DNA of 64,000 nucleotides from Kitagawia praeruptora (Eukaryota; Streptophyta; Magnoliopsida; Apiales; Apiaceae): positions 55,794,501-55,858,500 of the forward strand of contig CM075353.1 in the NCBI GenBank assembly GCA_037693485.1, read 5' to 3'. Shown here piece by piece: positions 1 through 12,532 of the stretch. The notes beneath the pieces are model-generated. The model did no database searches and was not told the DNA's origin. It was given only the letters and a program-made list of their open reading frames with translations. Every line of letters begins with the position of its first letter. The first letter of the stretch is position 1. The translations under genes and the position numbers were made by a program.

Positions 1-87
1 GGGGAGGGGGAGAAGACAGCGGGGGAAGGAAAGGAATCGAGAGAGAAGGTGAGATTGGAGGTTCAATTTACAACTCAATTAGCTAAT

Positions 88-90
<3 letters not shown>

Positions 91-181
<91 letters not shown>
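91..181. repeat. (CATA)n/(TA)n microsatellite
   Basis: Three CATA units are followed by about 40 uninterrupted TA dinucleotides inside LTR X. The poly-(Tyr-Ile) ORFs read through it on both strands are artefacts. Confidence 0.97.
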
Positions 182-182
<1 letters not shown>

Positions 183-650
183 CGTGTATGTGTGTGAAGT
201 CGTGTGTGTGTGCAGCAGAGGAGAAGGAGCAGTGCGGGGAAGGGAATGAGAGAGACCAGCGAAGGCGCGAGGTGGTTCCGGCTGGTGGACGGGCGGCGCA
301 GCCGCAAGTCTGGTAGCAGGAGGCACGAGGCAGCAGAGAGAGAGAGAGAGATGGCAGGAGAGAGGAAGAGAGATGGTGGGGTGGTTCGATGGTCACCGGA
401 AAATGGTATAATTTCGCGTGTTAATTATTTAATTTTCGTTTTGATTAAATTTCGAAAATGTTGTTGTAATTTAATTAGTTTAAATTGTGAGATGATTGTT
501 GTGATTAAATTAGATTTAATTTGTGAGTTTAATGTGTCAATTTTCATGGTTAAATTAATTTCCGAGATTTAATTCCGAGGGTCGATATTTGTAATTTATA
601 ATTGTGGAGGACTAAGTGCGAGTCCGATTAAATGTTTGTGTTTAGTAATG

Positions 651-681
651 ATTAATTGTTAATTGTTAATTGTTAATTGTG
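651..681. repeat. Tandem 7-mer TTAATTG, about four copies
   Basis: Consecutive TTAATTG units within LTR X. This is probably replication slippage; no function is evident. Confidence 0.8.
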
Positions 682-896
682 AGAGTCGAATAATATATAA
701 AGGTTATACGATTTTGCTAGTTATAAATTTTTACGTGCCTATGTGCTAAATGGTATAAAGCGAGTCGTAATTTGATGGCTTTACAAGTTATAAATGTTAT
801 ATGTTATTTAGTTTGACTGCGAGGAGTCGTAAAGAGATCATAAGTTATAAATGTCAGTATTTAAGGACTTGTGTAATTCTCTTCGGCTAGATCCTC

Positions 897-1112
897 GGGC
901 TTACGAATATCAATGATTGATTGTCACTAGTACAATTAATATACTCAAGTGATATGATTATTAATATAGCGTAAGTAATAGTTAATGCTAGGGGTTGTTC
1001 CCTAGGGCTTACGAATATCAATAATTGATTGTCACGTGTTTCATTAAAATGCGTGAGTAATACGATTATTGATGTAGCGTAAGTAGTAGTTAATGCTAAT
1101 GTAAATTATTAT
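897..1112. repeat. Imperfect tandem duplication, period about 108 bp
   Basis: The segment starting GGGCTTACGAATATCAAT at 897 recurs at 1005 as GGGCTTACGAATATCAAT. Both copies continue through ATTGATTGTCAC, a GATTATT(A/G)AT core and AGCGTAAGTA(A/G)TAGTTAATGCTA. It is an internal duplication of LTR X. Confidence 0.8.
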
Positions 1113-4100
1113 GTGTTTACTGCATGTCGAGGCAGAATTTCTTATGTGCTAGGTGCCGCATGTCTGGGCGGGTACTTTTCTTACTTGTTTACTTTTATGT
1201 TGCTGCAAGTTGAGGCAGCTTTATTTTTTGAAAAAAAAAAAACAGGGTTGAATTGTTTATGATTGATATTGAGGGGCTGTGCCCATAGTCCGATAAATGA
1301 ATACTTCATGCCGAAATTTTCTGAAAATCCCCTGCAATTAAATTTATTTAACTGATTTGACTTCAATGGTCTAAAGGCATGTTTTAGGTGCTAACTGTTT
1401 ATGTATATATATGTCAAGGAATTCATTTTGAGGATTAATTGTGTCTTGGGGACTAATCGTCTATTTATGTATTAATTTGAGGATAATGGTTGTCTCGAGG
1501 ATTTATGTGCTAAGTTGTGGATTAATTGTGTTTTGAAGATTAGCTATTAATCAAGTTTTTGTCATAGAATGTCAATGTTATTATAATTGTATATGTTAAG
1601 TGAAGTTGACTAAGTGGTTGTAGGTTTATGATATGTATGATACCAGGAAGTGTCTACGTTTTAAAAAGGGGACTCTTTTAGTGTCAATTGCTATTACTAA
1701 ATGTATTTTGTGCATTAATTGGTATTTGAGTAGTCAACTATAGGGATAACAACTATAGTACGACTTTAGACGACTTAGTGGTAATTCTGAGTTGTGTCTA
1801 CTCGAGATACGAGGTTGGACTGACACGTACTCGTAACTATTTCAGTACCATTAGGGTATAATCAAGTGGAGCAACGTACATCAAAAAGGGAAGATCGAGG
1901 CGTCGTATAAAGAAAGGTAAACTACCTCCATGGAAATGCTTGGACGAGGTGCGAAGGAATTATTCGTGATTTCTGTTTTCTGCTAAGGACCAGAGGCAAG
2001 TTTATTTATGCATACTCTATCGTTCGGAGTATCTGTATTTTGAAATATATGAAATGTGCGGATTAGATTTAAATCCATAGTTGCAAGTTTTCCAACCATA
2101 TGCTTCCTCATCAAAACCAGTATATTTTTGGGCTTTGCTAATATTATTAAATTATGCTTATGCTAATTGTCAAAATCCGATGACTTATAATGTTGTCGAT
2201 GGAGACCGATAATTTATGACTCACCTCCCTTTAATCGGTATCTTGTTTATAGAATATTGCAAATATTATACTTGGGATATTTTCGATTAAGAAAATCTAG
2301 AAGGATATTGATGTATGGTATTTGGAAGAGTTATTTAATTCAATGAATATTATTTATCATATTCATTTAAAAAGGATTTTCATATGTAGCATTTACTCCT
2401 TATTGATCGAGAGTCAGTGGTAATTATTTTGAAAAAGTACTTAAAGTCCGGGAATTGCCGGAGAGTTAATGTCTTGGTTTTGATTATAAATATTCCAAGA
2501 GTTACATTTGGGTCTTTTGAGGTTAATACATATTTCGATATTAGTAGTAAAAATTATTTGAATATTCACTTTATTAGCGATTATTAATTTAAATATTCCT
2601 TTAATAAGGGCTATTGAATATTTTATTCAATAGATATTATGTATTTATTTATTAAATACCCTAAGTGTTTTAAAGGGTATAAAATGTTATTGGGTGGTTA
2701 TTTAAAGACTTTCATAGTTATTAAAATATTATAGTTTGATTCTATCTATGCAAGTATCAAAACCTATACTTTGAAATATTATTATATGATGCTGCAGTGC
2801 CAGGTATATTGTTGCACAGTTTTGCGATAATCTTATTTTTCGGTTAAATTAGAGTTGACCTTCGGAGTATATGCGATCTTTTGAGTTAAGTAATTTATAA
2901 ACCGGTATACCTTGTAGCTCTAGATATAAGAGCATATCCATTGTTTCGACTCTAAACCGGGAGTCAGTATTTTCTGTTTTAGAAATAGTCGTGGAAATCC
3001 AGAGGGATTCCAACGACAGATTATGATTAATTTGAGGAGTGTTATTTATAAACATTAATTACTTGGAAACCATTTGAGGATTGTTATTTGAATATGGTAT
3101 CATTCGAGGAATTGTATTTGCTTATTATATCTTTCGAGGTATGTTATTTGAGTACTATCTCGGTCGAGAAATACCATATGAATATTATTTCTGTTAATTA
3201 TGCTATTGGAAGGCATAACTGTTTTCGAAAGTATATTATGATACTTGATTACGATTTGGTAATTGGCTTATAAGCTAGATATGAGATATTAGTTATAAGC
3301 CGGGTTTTGCAAAGGCCCTTAGCGAAGGGCGTATGACTTACATTCCTTTAATACAGACAGGGAGTCGGTATTTCCATATATCTTGTGATTATTTTCTGAG
3401 GAAAATATTGGATAAAGGTTTTCCCATTATTTTTTTAATGAATATTATTTTAAATATTCATTTTAGTTATTTTATTAAATGAATATTAATTCGAATATTC
3501 ATTTAAGAATGTATTTATATACTTAGTGGATATTTTTATATATCCATTCGAGGATTATTATGAGAAATATATTTTTGATTAAAAATATTCTTTAGTTAAT
3601 TATGAGTTAATAAATATTCCTTAAATATTTATGGCTTAAGAAATACTCCTTGAATATTTAGTTAATTCTTTTAACTAGTTTTAAAAATGATTTACTTCAT
3701 TCAAATGCTATTTCCGACCTACAAATATTATGTAAATTATTTCGGAGTCTTATTATTGATACTATTATCAAGAAAGGTTCTCAAGATTCCATTCTTCATT
3801 CAATTCTATCCGTTAAATTATAAGGGAACCTTACTTGAGAAATGTTATCTATCTTGATGACTTCTTGGTCATAATTTCTTTGAAACTATTCTTTTCATTC
3901 GTAACTGGGTTGTTATGAGTCATTGAATCTTGTGTACCCACACATCATTCGAGGGGTAAGATTGTTGGAACAAGTTGGTATCCATTAACAAGCTTCGGCT
4001 TGGGAGATATTGGTAAATTTTCCTTTCCAACTAGATACGACTACTTTGTGGAGTCTTATCAACAAGTATTATACTTGGGGAAAGGGGGACAAACTTTATG

Positions 4101-5406
4101 TTTCAAGATTATGGATGTGAATTGAACTAGGAGACGCGTAAGCGGCCGAGTGGCGCCGGCCCAGCAATATCCCAACCGTTGGCTGAGGAGTTCCAGAGGG
4201 AGGTAGATGAGTAAATCCATCGGAGCTACCTTCTACATGTAGAGAACGACTGATGAGATGCATGACATACGACTGATCATCGTAAACGTCAGGGCATCTG
4301 GCGCGGCAATGCTCCCGTATTAGTTCATCTTTCAAAATTGGAAATCTTCTGCAACACCATCTGTGTGGGCAGGGTTAAAAAGTGTTTAAAACCGGAATTG
4401 CAATATTTTCATGCAATTTTCTCTTTTATGATAAATGATAATATCTTGCTTATCTTTGGCATAGCAGATATTCCCACGGGAAATATAATTTGAGTTACCT
4501 TGTAACTTCATCCTTTATCTTATAATTGATGACTCTGTTGATACCTTACATAACATGAGTTGTGATAAGGAGGTTTTTGATATTGGATCACCTCATAACT
4601 TCATCCTTTAAGTTATATGTTGATATTCTGCTTATATTCTATATAGCAGATATTTTAACGGAAAGGTTATATTGAACTCTCTTATAACTTCATCTTTTAC
4701 AATATACTAGCACTATGTTCGTCAATGCATGGCATACAGTTTTAAAGATATTTTAGAACTGTTATTATATTGCGGAGGTACAGTATCTTGATCTATCAAG
4801 TGTTTTGGCGAAATGATAAACATTCATATAAATATTTTCAAGCTTGAGAAGTATTGATTTGGTACCTTATAAATGGTTCATCTCAAAAACCTTGACTCTC
4901 TTACTATCAGTTATCTCTGAGTCTTAAGCTTATCAAGTGGTTAAAGAAGTTATATCCTATACAGAATATTGAACTGTAGGGTGTTGTGATAAAAACGATA
5001 TACTTATATGTATATACTTTAAGACTTGTGAAATACTAAAAAGGGGATCTTTTTATGGTTTGGTTTCTCTTTGATGAAAACACTTGTAGTAGCAGTATAT
5101 TGCCCTACCTATTTTAAAGAGTTTTTCTTAAAGGTTGTTGAGACTACAACTTATACCATTTTGCTAAGGTATGAAGCTTACTATGGTTATTATGATCTCA
5201 GGTTGTTCATTTGATGCTATTTCAAATGTCATACCTCCCTTATTGAAGTTCCATAGTTATAAATGTTTCAGAAATGATAATAAATATTGTTAGATTTTGA
5301 ATACCCTTGTGTGTATTGGTATATATAGGGCAATTCTTTCGCTCATACTTGTTTGTTTTCAAATATTAACCTTTCAGAGGAAGGTAGTCGGTTGAGGCTT
5401 ATCTGC

Positions 5407-5526
5407 ATGGCTCAGAAGAAGCAGGCAGTACGCCCTTATGAAGATGATATGATCCAGAAAAGCTATAGCTGGAATAAGTTATATGTAAGTATATCGATGT
5501 GTAATATTTATATTACTTTGTACTGA
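5407..5526 (+). other. Short ORF near the 3' end of LTR X (39 codons plus stop)
   Basis: An ATG at 5407 opens a 39-residue basic reading frame (begins MAQKKQAVRP) and a pyrimidine-rich TTTCAG lies about 27 bp upstream. Small ORFs also start at the equivalent place, a few hundred bases before the LTR end, in G (58002) and D (29951, minus strand). The sequences are only weakly alike. The frame contains a GTAAGT donor-like site at about 5485, so it could be an exon or chance. Confidence 0.25.
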
Positions 5527-5810
5527 GTAGCTCCAGTTGCTGGTATACTTCCCAACGAAGCTATGCTGGTAAAATAAGATAAGATTTGTAAGACACAGTG
5601 CAATGTAATAGAATGGATGTAATGAGAAATGTAAGTATTTGAATTCTTGTTTCTAGCCCTATGACCTAAAAGATGCTTGGTGGTTGGGTCACAGAGTTAT
5701 AATTCAGTTTTAATGATTACAGATTGTTTGATGTTGTTAAACAAGTAATTTGACATTGAGGATTTCCGCGTAGCTACCAAATCCTTGACCCCGGATTTGG
5801 GGGTGTTACA

Positions 5811-6948
5811 TGGGCAAAGAGCTACGAGGAAGCTTATGAGCTAATTGAGATGATGGCTGTTAATGAATATCAGAATCCAACTCAGAGACTAACACAAGGC
5901 AAGGTAGCAGGAATTCTGGAAGTGGATGCAGCTACAGCTATAGCTGCTCAGTTGAAGGCATTGACTATGAAGGTGGATTCTCTGACTAACTATGGAGTTC
6001 AACAGATGGCTAGTGTTTGTGAGCTTTGTGCGGGTGCACATGAGACAAATCAGTGTGCAATATCTAGTGAATCGGCACAGTTTGTGAGCAATTTTCAGAG
6101 ACCACCGCAACCAGCTCCAGCCACCTATCATCCTAATAACAGGAACCATCCTAATTTCAGCTGGAGCAACCATCAAGGTGGTGCTCAACAACCACAGCAG
6201 CCTTATCATCAGTTTCAAGGTCAGCAATATGGAGCTAAGCCGTTCAATCCTTCAGGTTATCAGCAACAGTATGCTCCAAGGCAACAATTTCAATAGTCTC
6301 ATGCTAGTGCGGGGCAGTCTTTTATTGAAAAATCTGAATTGGAAGAATTGAGGTTGATGTGTAAAACCCAAGCAGTTTCGATCAAAACCTTGGAGAATTA
6401 AATAGGTCAAATTGGTAATGCGTTGTTGAATAGGCCACAAGGAACTCTTCCTAGTGATACAGAGGCTAATCCAGGCGAGAGGGAAGTCAAAGAACAGGTG
6501 AAACCAGTTACTTTGAGATCTGGAAAAGTTACAACCGATCAGAAATCAGCAACTCAGCGAGACGTCGAATTTCATGGACAACCAGGTGGAGCACGCCCGC
6601 GCCCTCACCTTCATCAAAAAATGGAAAAATTAATTTGTTAGCTGATCAGTTGGACGACGAAGTGGAAAAGAGCAAGAAATCTGATGAAAAAGCTACTCCG
6701 GAGAAGTCTAGCTACAGTGAGTAATCAAATCTATCCTCCTCCTCCTCCTCCATATCCAAAGAGACTTCAGAAGCAGAAGTTAGACATGTAGTTTGCCAAG
6801 TTTCTTGAGGTTTTCAAGAAATTGCATATTAACATACCTTTTGCGGAAGCTTTAGAACAGATGTCGAGCTATGCTAAGTTCATGAAGGGTATTCTATCTC
6901 GGAAATTGAAACTCGAGGACTTGGAAACCGTTGCTTTGACGGAAGAAT
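5811..6948 (+). pseudogene. Athila-type gypsy: gag C-terminal part and gag-protease linker (broken)
   Basis: The region encodes the C-terminal half of an Athila-lineage Gag. Visible hallmarks are SYEEAYELIEMMAVNEY at the left edge, a zinc-knuckle-like CELCAGAHETNQC (near 6018-6056), a Gln/Pro/Asn-rich stretch (to 6296), VTLRSGK (about 6505), a run of Pro codons (about 6735) and FAKFLEVFKKLHINIPFAEA (6790-6850). LEDLETVALTEE near 6920-6948 leads into the protease. The frame is interrupted by stops at about 6294, 6400, 6639 and 6790 and by frameshifts, so it cannot be translated whole. LTR X truncates it on the left. On the right it is cut by element A at 6948/6949, and the coding sequence resumes in register at 44324 (CSAVLQ). 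Athila assignment is from these family-typical motifs. Confidence 0.85.
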
Positions 6949-7669
6949 TGTTAGGAATAATTCATGAGTTGTGATGTTAAGAATAGAATTTTACTTATAC
7001 TTCTTGTATATCCTGATTTATAAAGGATTTAGCACTTTGTATAGAAAATATGTGTTAGATAGTTATCTGTAAAGTTTAGTCAGGAATGAACAGTGCATCG
7101 AGTACTACATGTCAGGAACTGAGATTGAATCCTGATATGTCAAGTTAACTACTGATCAAGTACTAATGAGATGGTCAGATCCTGATGCAAGATGGAATCC
7201 TGATATCAGTCATGTTACTGATGATGTCATTATGGATGCCACAGAAACTGGCAAGTGCTATAAAACAGGATCTTTGTTTGAGGAACAAGCAAGAAGATTT
7301 TATGAAGGAAAGAATTTTCTATTGATGGAAACTATCAACTGGACGGCAGAACATTGTCATGTATAGATTATCTTTCTGTAATTAGTTGATAGGAAGCATT
7401 ATAAATACTCTCTCTATGTCATTGTAAAAAGAGTTCGTTTTGTGAGGTTTGTAATCGTAAGTATACGAGAGTGCAAACAGAGAGAGATTTATATTGTCAG
7501 CAGCTGCTAAAGGTATTTGTACACCTTTGGTAGAGTTTGTATTTGATTTATTTAATACAAACAGAGTTTGATTCATTCGTTTATTCTTGTTCATATAACC
7601 AAGCAAAAATCAGACACGATTATATAACTTGTATTCAACCCCCCCTTCTACAAGTTATTCGAGTTAACA
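6949..7669 (+). repeat. 5' LTR of element A
   Basis: 721 bp, TG...CA ends, matched by the 3' LTR of equal length at 43598. It includes TATAAATA at 7400-7407 and ends in CAACCCCCCCTTCTACAAG..GTTAACA. Confidence 0.97.
7400..7407 (+). promoter_or_regulatory. TATA box of element A 5' LTR
   Basis: TATAAATA is followed by a CT-rich stretch (CTCTCTCTATG), as expected of a plant LTR core promoter. The 3' LTR copy reads AATAAATA (44048-44055). Confidence 0.6.
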
Positions 7670-7671
7670 AT

Positions 7672-7682
7672 TGGTATCAGAG
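7672..7682 (+). promoter_or_regulatory. Primer-binding site of element A
   Basis: TGGTATCAGAG lies three bases after the 5' LTR and is complementary to the 3' end of plant initiator Met-tRNA, the usual copia primer. Confidence 0.9.
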
Positions 7683-7718
7683 TAGGTTGATTTCGAATAA
7701 TCATAAAGATCTGCAATC

Positions 7719-10010
7719 ATGTCTGGTTACAAGGATGGGAATACTAAGATTCCTATGCTCAAGAGATCCGAATATGCTCTATGGGAAGTAAAGATGTTGC
7801 ATCATCTGGAAGCAACAGATCCTGATTATCTTGACAGAATCAGAGATGGACCTTTTGTTCCAACAAAGATCGTTGGACAAGCAACTGTTGATGGTGTGGT
7901 TGTTCCAGAACATACAGCAGAGAAACCAAAATCTGAGTGGTCAGATAAGGACAAGGAGAAGGTTCTTAAAGATGCTAAAGTGACAAACATATTATTCAAC
8001 AGTCTTGATTCTGTTCTCATTAACTATGTTCTCTCTTGTAAAACTGCTAAGGATATATGGGACAATCTTAAGGTTCACTGTGAAGGAACTAAGCCTGTCA
8101 GGAAGAATATGAGGACACTACTTATACAACAGTATGAGTACTTTGAATCCAAGTCTGGTGAGTCACTTACTGATACCTTTGATAGGTTTACAAAACTCAT
8201 CAATGAGATGGCCATGCATGGTAAATATTATGACTTGGAGGATATGAATACAAAGTTCATGAAAGCTTTGCCTGATTTCTACAATGAGAAGATATCTGCG
8301 ATTGAGGAAGCTAATGATCTGGATGAGATATCATTAGAGGCAGTATATGGAAAACTGAGAGCTTATGAACTTGACAAGCAGCATAAGAAGAGCAGGAGTA
8401 AAGGAAAGATGAAGACTGTTGTACTTACTGCTCAATCTGAATTAAAGAAGCTTCCGGAAGAACAGCATGAAGAGATTGTTGTAAAGAACTCAAGGAAGAA
8501 GAAAAACAAAGAGAGTTTTGAGTCAGAGACTACTGATATGGACTCTGACAACAATGATTCTGAATCTGAGATGCAGGAACTCTTTGCTATGTTTGTTAAA
8601 GCTTTCAGGAAAGAAAGATTCAACAGGAGAAGATTTAGCAAAGGACCTTTTCAAAAGAAGGAGGAGAAGAAGAGTGACGAAGGCAAAAGTACAATTGCCA
8701 AGCTTGATAAGGCCAAGATCAAGTGCTTTAACTGCAGTGAGCTTGGACACTTTGCAAGTGAGTGTAAGAAGCCTAGAAATTCAAGAAAGGGTAATGCACT
8801 TATGGTCACACAAAAGGATTGGGCAGATTCCAGTGATTCTGAAGATGAATTGGATTATGACAACATTGCACTGATGGCAAATGTTTCAGACAAACCTGGA
8901 TCTCCAAAGAAAACTTCTCCATCCTCTGTTAAGGTATCACTTCACTCTCTTGATTCATTTGATAACTTAAATTTTGATGAAATTAGATCTATCCATGCTG
9001 AGTTTAAGAATCTTATGACTAATTTTAGAATTCTTACTTGTGAAAAAGATGAACTTAAGATTAAGAATGATAAATTAGTTGATAGAAATAATTTTCTTGA
9101 ATCTGAGTTAATTCAAATGGAAGAATACAAGTTAAGTTCTGATAAAGCTAAGCATGATTACAGTGTTATTCTTGAGGCTTATGACTATGTCAGAAAAGAA
9201 CTAGAGGAAGAGAGAGATGTGATTAAGACCATTAACATTTCTGGTAAAAAGACACAAGAAATCATCGAAAATGGAATTCGTGGTAAGGTTAATGGTTTAG
9301 GTTTTGATAAGGCTAGACAAGAAGAAAAAGTAGCTATTGTCAATGATGATAGTAAAGTAGAAGCTAGCACATCTAAATCTGAAGGTAAGAAAATTGTTTC
9401 TGAACCTAATCATGTTAAATTTGTTGATTCAAAAGGTACCCCTGTTGTACAAAAAAGGATTAACAATAGTAATTCAGATGAGAAAGTGTTAGAGAAACCT
9501 AAGAATGTAAACATAGGGTTTCTGTCTAAGTCTCAGTTGAAACATAGATTAGATGGTCTTTCAGAGTCTAGCAAGATCAAGAGAAATAAGAATGGAAAAT
9601 AAGGTATTAACAAAGAGAATAATTACAAGAATGTACCTGATGCACCTAGGAAAAAATGCTATAAGTGTGGAAATCATAATCATTTGGCACTAGACTGCAA
9701 TCAAAAACCTTCTTGGAAAACTGAGTCCAGATTCCCCAAGACTCAGAAAATTCTATATCAACCACAAAAAGCTTGTTATCATTGTGGTAGTTTACTTCAT
9801 TCCATTTACATGTGTAGAGAATATCATGAACTGTATTATGACTATTATTCTTTGAAATCTGAAACTCCTAGTCACAAACAGTTTCTGAAATCAGAGTCTA
9901 AGGTTGACTCTGCAACAGGTAAAGTAAAAGCAAAATCTTCAAAGCCTGTTGTTTCTAAATCTAGTAAGAAAGGATCCAATCAAAGTTGGGTCCTAAAAAA
10001 TTCTAACTAG
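7719..10010 (+). pseudogene. Element A gag (nucleocapsid with three CCHC knuckles), one in-frame stop
   Basis: The ATG at 7719 follows a 37-nt leader after the primer site. The first 627 codons are open. They hold a copia-type Gag (UBN2-like) region (about residues 20-230, with FDRFTKLINEM) and a CX2CX4HX4C knuckle CFNCSELGHFASEC at about residue 335. A Lys/Glu/Ser-rich coiled-coil part follows (about 430-560). A TAA at 9600-9602 breaks the frame, which then continues to 10010. This extension has two more canonical knuckles, CYKCGNHNHLALDC (about 9657) and CYHCGSLLHSIYMC (about 9776), and ends NQSWVLKNSN. Element B's gag ends similarly (NQSWVPKKV), which supports the extension as true Gag. 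The pol frame begins 11 bp past the stop, in another phase. Confidence 0.85.
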
Positions 10011-10027
10011 TTGCTTTTTGTTTGCAG

Positions 10028-11478
10028 GGCACAGGAAAGAAGCATTCAATTATCTTGGACAGTGGATGCTCTGGACATATGACTGGAAAGAAGTCCCTGC
10101 TTACAAAGTTTGAGAGGAAAGCTGGCCCAGTAATATCTTTTGGAGATGGCAACAAAGGAGAAACTCTAGGATATGGCTCAATTGTTTTGGGGAATGTCAT
10201 CATAGAAAATGTAGCACTGGTTGAAGGCTTGAAACATACTCTTTTAAGCATAAGTCAACTGGGTGATAAAGGTTACAAATCAATCTTTGACAGAGAAGGA
10301 TGCAAAATCTTGATTATGCAGAATGGAGACATTGTTCTAACTGGTCAAAGACATGGTAACATATATGAAGCCAGCTTAAGTGATACATCTAAAGGAATTG
10401 TTAGATGTCTCTACAGCAAAGCAACAAATCATGAAAGCTGGAATTGGCACAAGAAACTTTCACATCTCAACTTCAAGAAGCTTAATCAACTTGTTAAGCA
10501 CAATCTGGTGAGAGGCCTACCTCAGGCAAATTTTGTGCAAGATGGACTTTGTGATGCATGTCAGCTTGGAAAACAAAGAAGAACCACTTTCAATAGCAAG
10601 GCTGAAAATTCAATTACTGAACCATTTCACATGCTACATCTTGATCTGTTTGGTCCAGTAAACATTATGTCTATCAGCAAGAAAAGATATGCTCTAGTGA
10701 TAGTGGATGATTTCACAAGGTTCACATGGGTGTTCTTTCTACACAAGAAGGATGAAGCTCCTCAGGAAATCATTGACCTTGTCAAGAATATTCAGAATAG
10801 CTCTGAGTACAAAGTCAAAGTACTTAGGAGTGACAATGGTACAGAATTCAAGAATTCTACAATGGAGGATTATTGTGCAGACAATGGAATCACTCAACAA
10901 TTTTCTACACCTGGTACACCTCAGTAAAATGGTGTAGTGGAAAGAAAGAACAGGACTCTCATAGAGGCAGCAAGAACCATGCTTGCAGATGCAAAACTTC
11001 CAACCTAATTTTGGGAAGAAGCTATTAACACTGCATGTTTTACTCAAAACTGTACCTTGGTAAATAGTCATGGAAAAACTCCCTATGAGATGATTAAAGG
11101 AAAGAAACCAAGTGTGAAATACTTTCACATCTTTGGATGCAAATGCTATGTCCTAAAAGTTCATCCAGAACAACTTGGAAAATTTGAAGCCAAATCGGAT
11201 GAAGCAATCTTTCTAGGATATTCAGCATCTAAGGCCTTCAAAGTTTATAATCTCAGAACTCACATTGTTATGGAATCAATTCATGTTGCATTTGATGATA
11301 AGAAATTTGGAATTCTGTAAACTGATGAGAGCCATGACAAATTGGAATTTGAAAATCAGAAGAATTCTGAGATACTCTCCAGTGATGATGAAGGTTCTCC
11401 AGAAGGAATTTCTATTGCTTCTCAAAGGAATGCTACTGTTGAGGGGGAGCAAATGAATCAAGAAGAACACAGTGATCA
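10028..11478 (+). pseudogene. Element A pol, first part: protease and integrase (interrupted by B)
   Basis: The frame opens after TTTGCAG (10021-10027) with an aspartic protease active-site motif, LDSGCSGHMTG. A gag-pre-integrase zinc-binding region follows (WHKKLSHLN ... CDACQLGKQRR, about 10445-10580), then the integrase core. All three catalytic-type acidic residues are visible: LDLFGPV (about 10640), RSDNGTEF (about 10830) and VVERKN (about 10937). In-frame TAA codons occur at 10926-10928 (just before the catalytic Glu), at about 11006 and at about 11319, so A cannot make an uninterrupted Pol. The text breaks at 11478 where B inserted, and resumes at 25497 in the correct phase once B and one GATCA copy are removed. 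Confidence 0.9.
11474..11478. other. Target-site duplication of element B, left copy (GATCA)
   Basis: GATCA at 11474-11478 and 25492-25496 flank the B LTR termini. Deleting B plus one copy restores A's pol frame. Confidence 0.95.
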
Positions 11479-12532
11479 TGTTAGGTCCAAATGTGTTGTA
11501 GAGGGGGGGTGAATACAACTTTTCGATTATGAGAAGCAATAAATACGATGCAATAAATGAACACACAGATTCAAGGAATATATTTCTTTATATATAACTT
11601 GAAAAGGTTGCTACAACATTCATTACAAAGTATAACAGAAGTTGAGAGAGAGTAAATGATACTAAGCTCTGTGAATGCACTCTCTCTCTTTTTCTTGTGT
11701 TTTCTCAATATTGCTCACTAACTAAAACATTACACAAGTGCTTCTATTTATACTACATGTAATCTATGTCCTGTAGTCTTCAAAGACTAAGATGTACGTG
11801 GCCCAATGATGTCCACATAAATCTTGCCTTATCTTGAAAGCTTGGAAATCTGCCAATCAGAAGATGCCATGTGTCATGTTGAAGCTGCACTCTAAGTAGA
11901 ACTTCTACTTGAGAATTTCTACTTAGCCATCTCGAAATTTCTAAGTCGAACTTCTACTTAGAAATATTCTACTTGGCCATCCAGAACATTTAGTACTTAG
12001 AAAATATTCTGGTCTTCAACTTGAAACTTCAATGCACATCTTGAGCTTGTGATATCTTCATGTCTTCTTTATTCTTCAGCAAGCTCTTGAACATGGATCT
12101 TTATTACTGACATAAACTTGCTATCAATGTCCTGACACTTGATGCACTGGTCTGGTTCATAAGTGACTAGTCTTGATAGTGTTTCTGCTTCTTGAATAAA
12201 TTACCATATTCACTTAGTAACTTGGCTTTCCAATATTTGCTTTCCTTCTTGTTCACTTGAAATCAATTGGTCTTGTTGATACTGATAGTTATGATCTTGA
12301 TTCTCGAATTCTCAAATCACTGAGGCCTGAACAACTTTGACTTGAACTTCTCTCAATGATTTCTTCTTGGCTTGATCATAGTTAACATGTTCAATTGTAT
12401 CAATTACCTTGTCTTCATTTAGTGTTGATTTCTTGTGACTTCTTGTTCTTGATTGTCTTCTGGTTAAGTATCTTTTCTTTTAATTGAGTTACATCAGTTA
12501 TAGTGTTACAAGTTAATACACTCTGCCTTTCA
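11479..12532 (-). repeat. 3' LTR of element B
   Basis: 1054 bp, bounded by TGTTAGGTCC at the left and CTGCCTTTCA at the right on the + strand, and virtually identical to 24437-25491. The minus-strand TATA box TATAAATAG lies at 11752-11744. The LTR carries AAGTCGAACTTCTACTTAG-type motifs at about 11890-11990. Confidence 0.97.

Larger units (their letters stand above)
1..5810 (+). mobile_element. 3' portion of a very long gypsy-type LTR (LTR X)
   Basis: This AT-rich stretch has no credible long ORF. It ends at 5810 with GATTTGGGGGTGTTACA, the same kind of terminus as solo LTR G (ends 58421) and, reverse-complemented, solo LTR D (starts 29482). It shares landmarks with G, including a GCGTAAG..GGCCG.GTGG motif (about 4134 versus 57250) and GACTGATCATCGT (about 4268 versus 57519). 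Athila gag sequence follows directly at 5811, so 5810 is an insertion junction. The expected target-site copy on the right is TGGGC. The left end lies outside the window, so I cannot tell a solo LTR from the LTR of a full element. At more than 5.8 kb it is longer than D (4.0 kb) and G (3.4 kb). The first 400 bases are GA-rich with a TA microsatellite and look like transcribed leader. The Ty3/gypsy assignment rests on terminus style only. Confidence 0.7.

Noticed and set aside
49..396. ORFs on both strands with long Tyr-Ile runs, and similar ones at 34731-35190
   Set aside because: They are translations of TA microsatellites with no coding features.
204..572. 122-codon + strand ORF in the GA-rich start of the window
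   Set aside because: Low-complexity Arg/Glu/Gly composition followed by AT-rich LTR sequence. No homology recognised; most likely LTR leader.
4096..4335. 79-codon minus-strand ORF in LTR X
   Set aside because: It overlaps the landmark block conserved in G, where no ORF is maintained, so it is probably chance.
7166..7366. 66-codon ORF in A's 5' LTR, repeated at 43815-44015
   Set aside because: It is present twice only because the LTR is duplicated. It lies upstream of the TATA box and has no recognisable domain.
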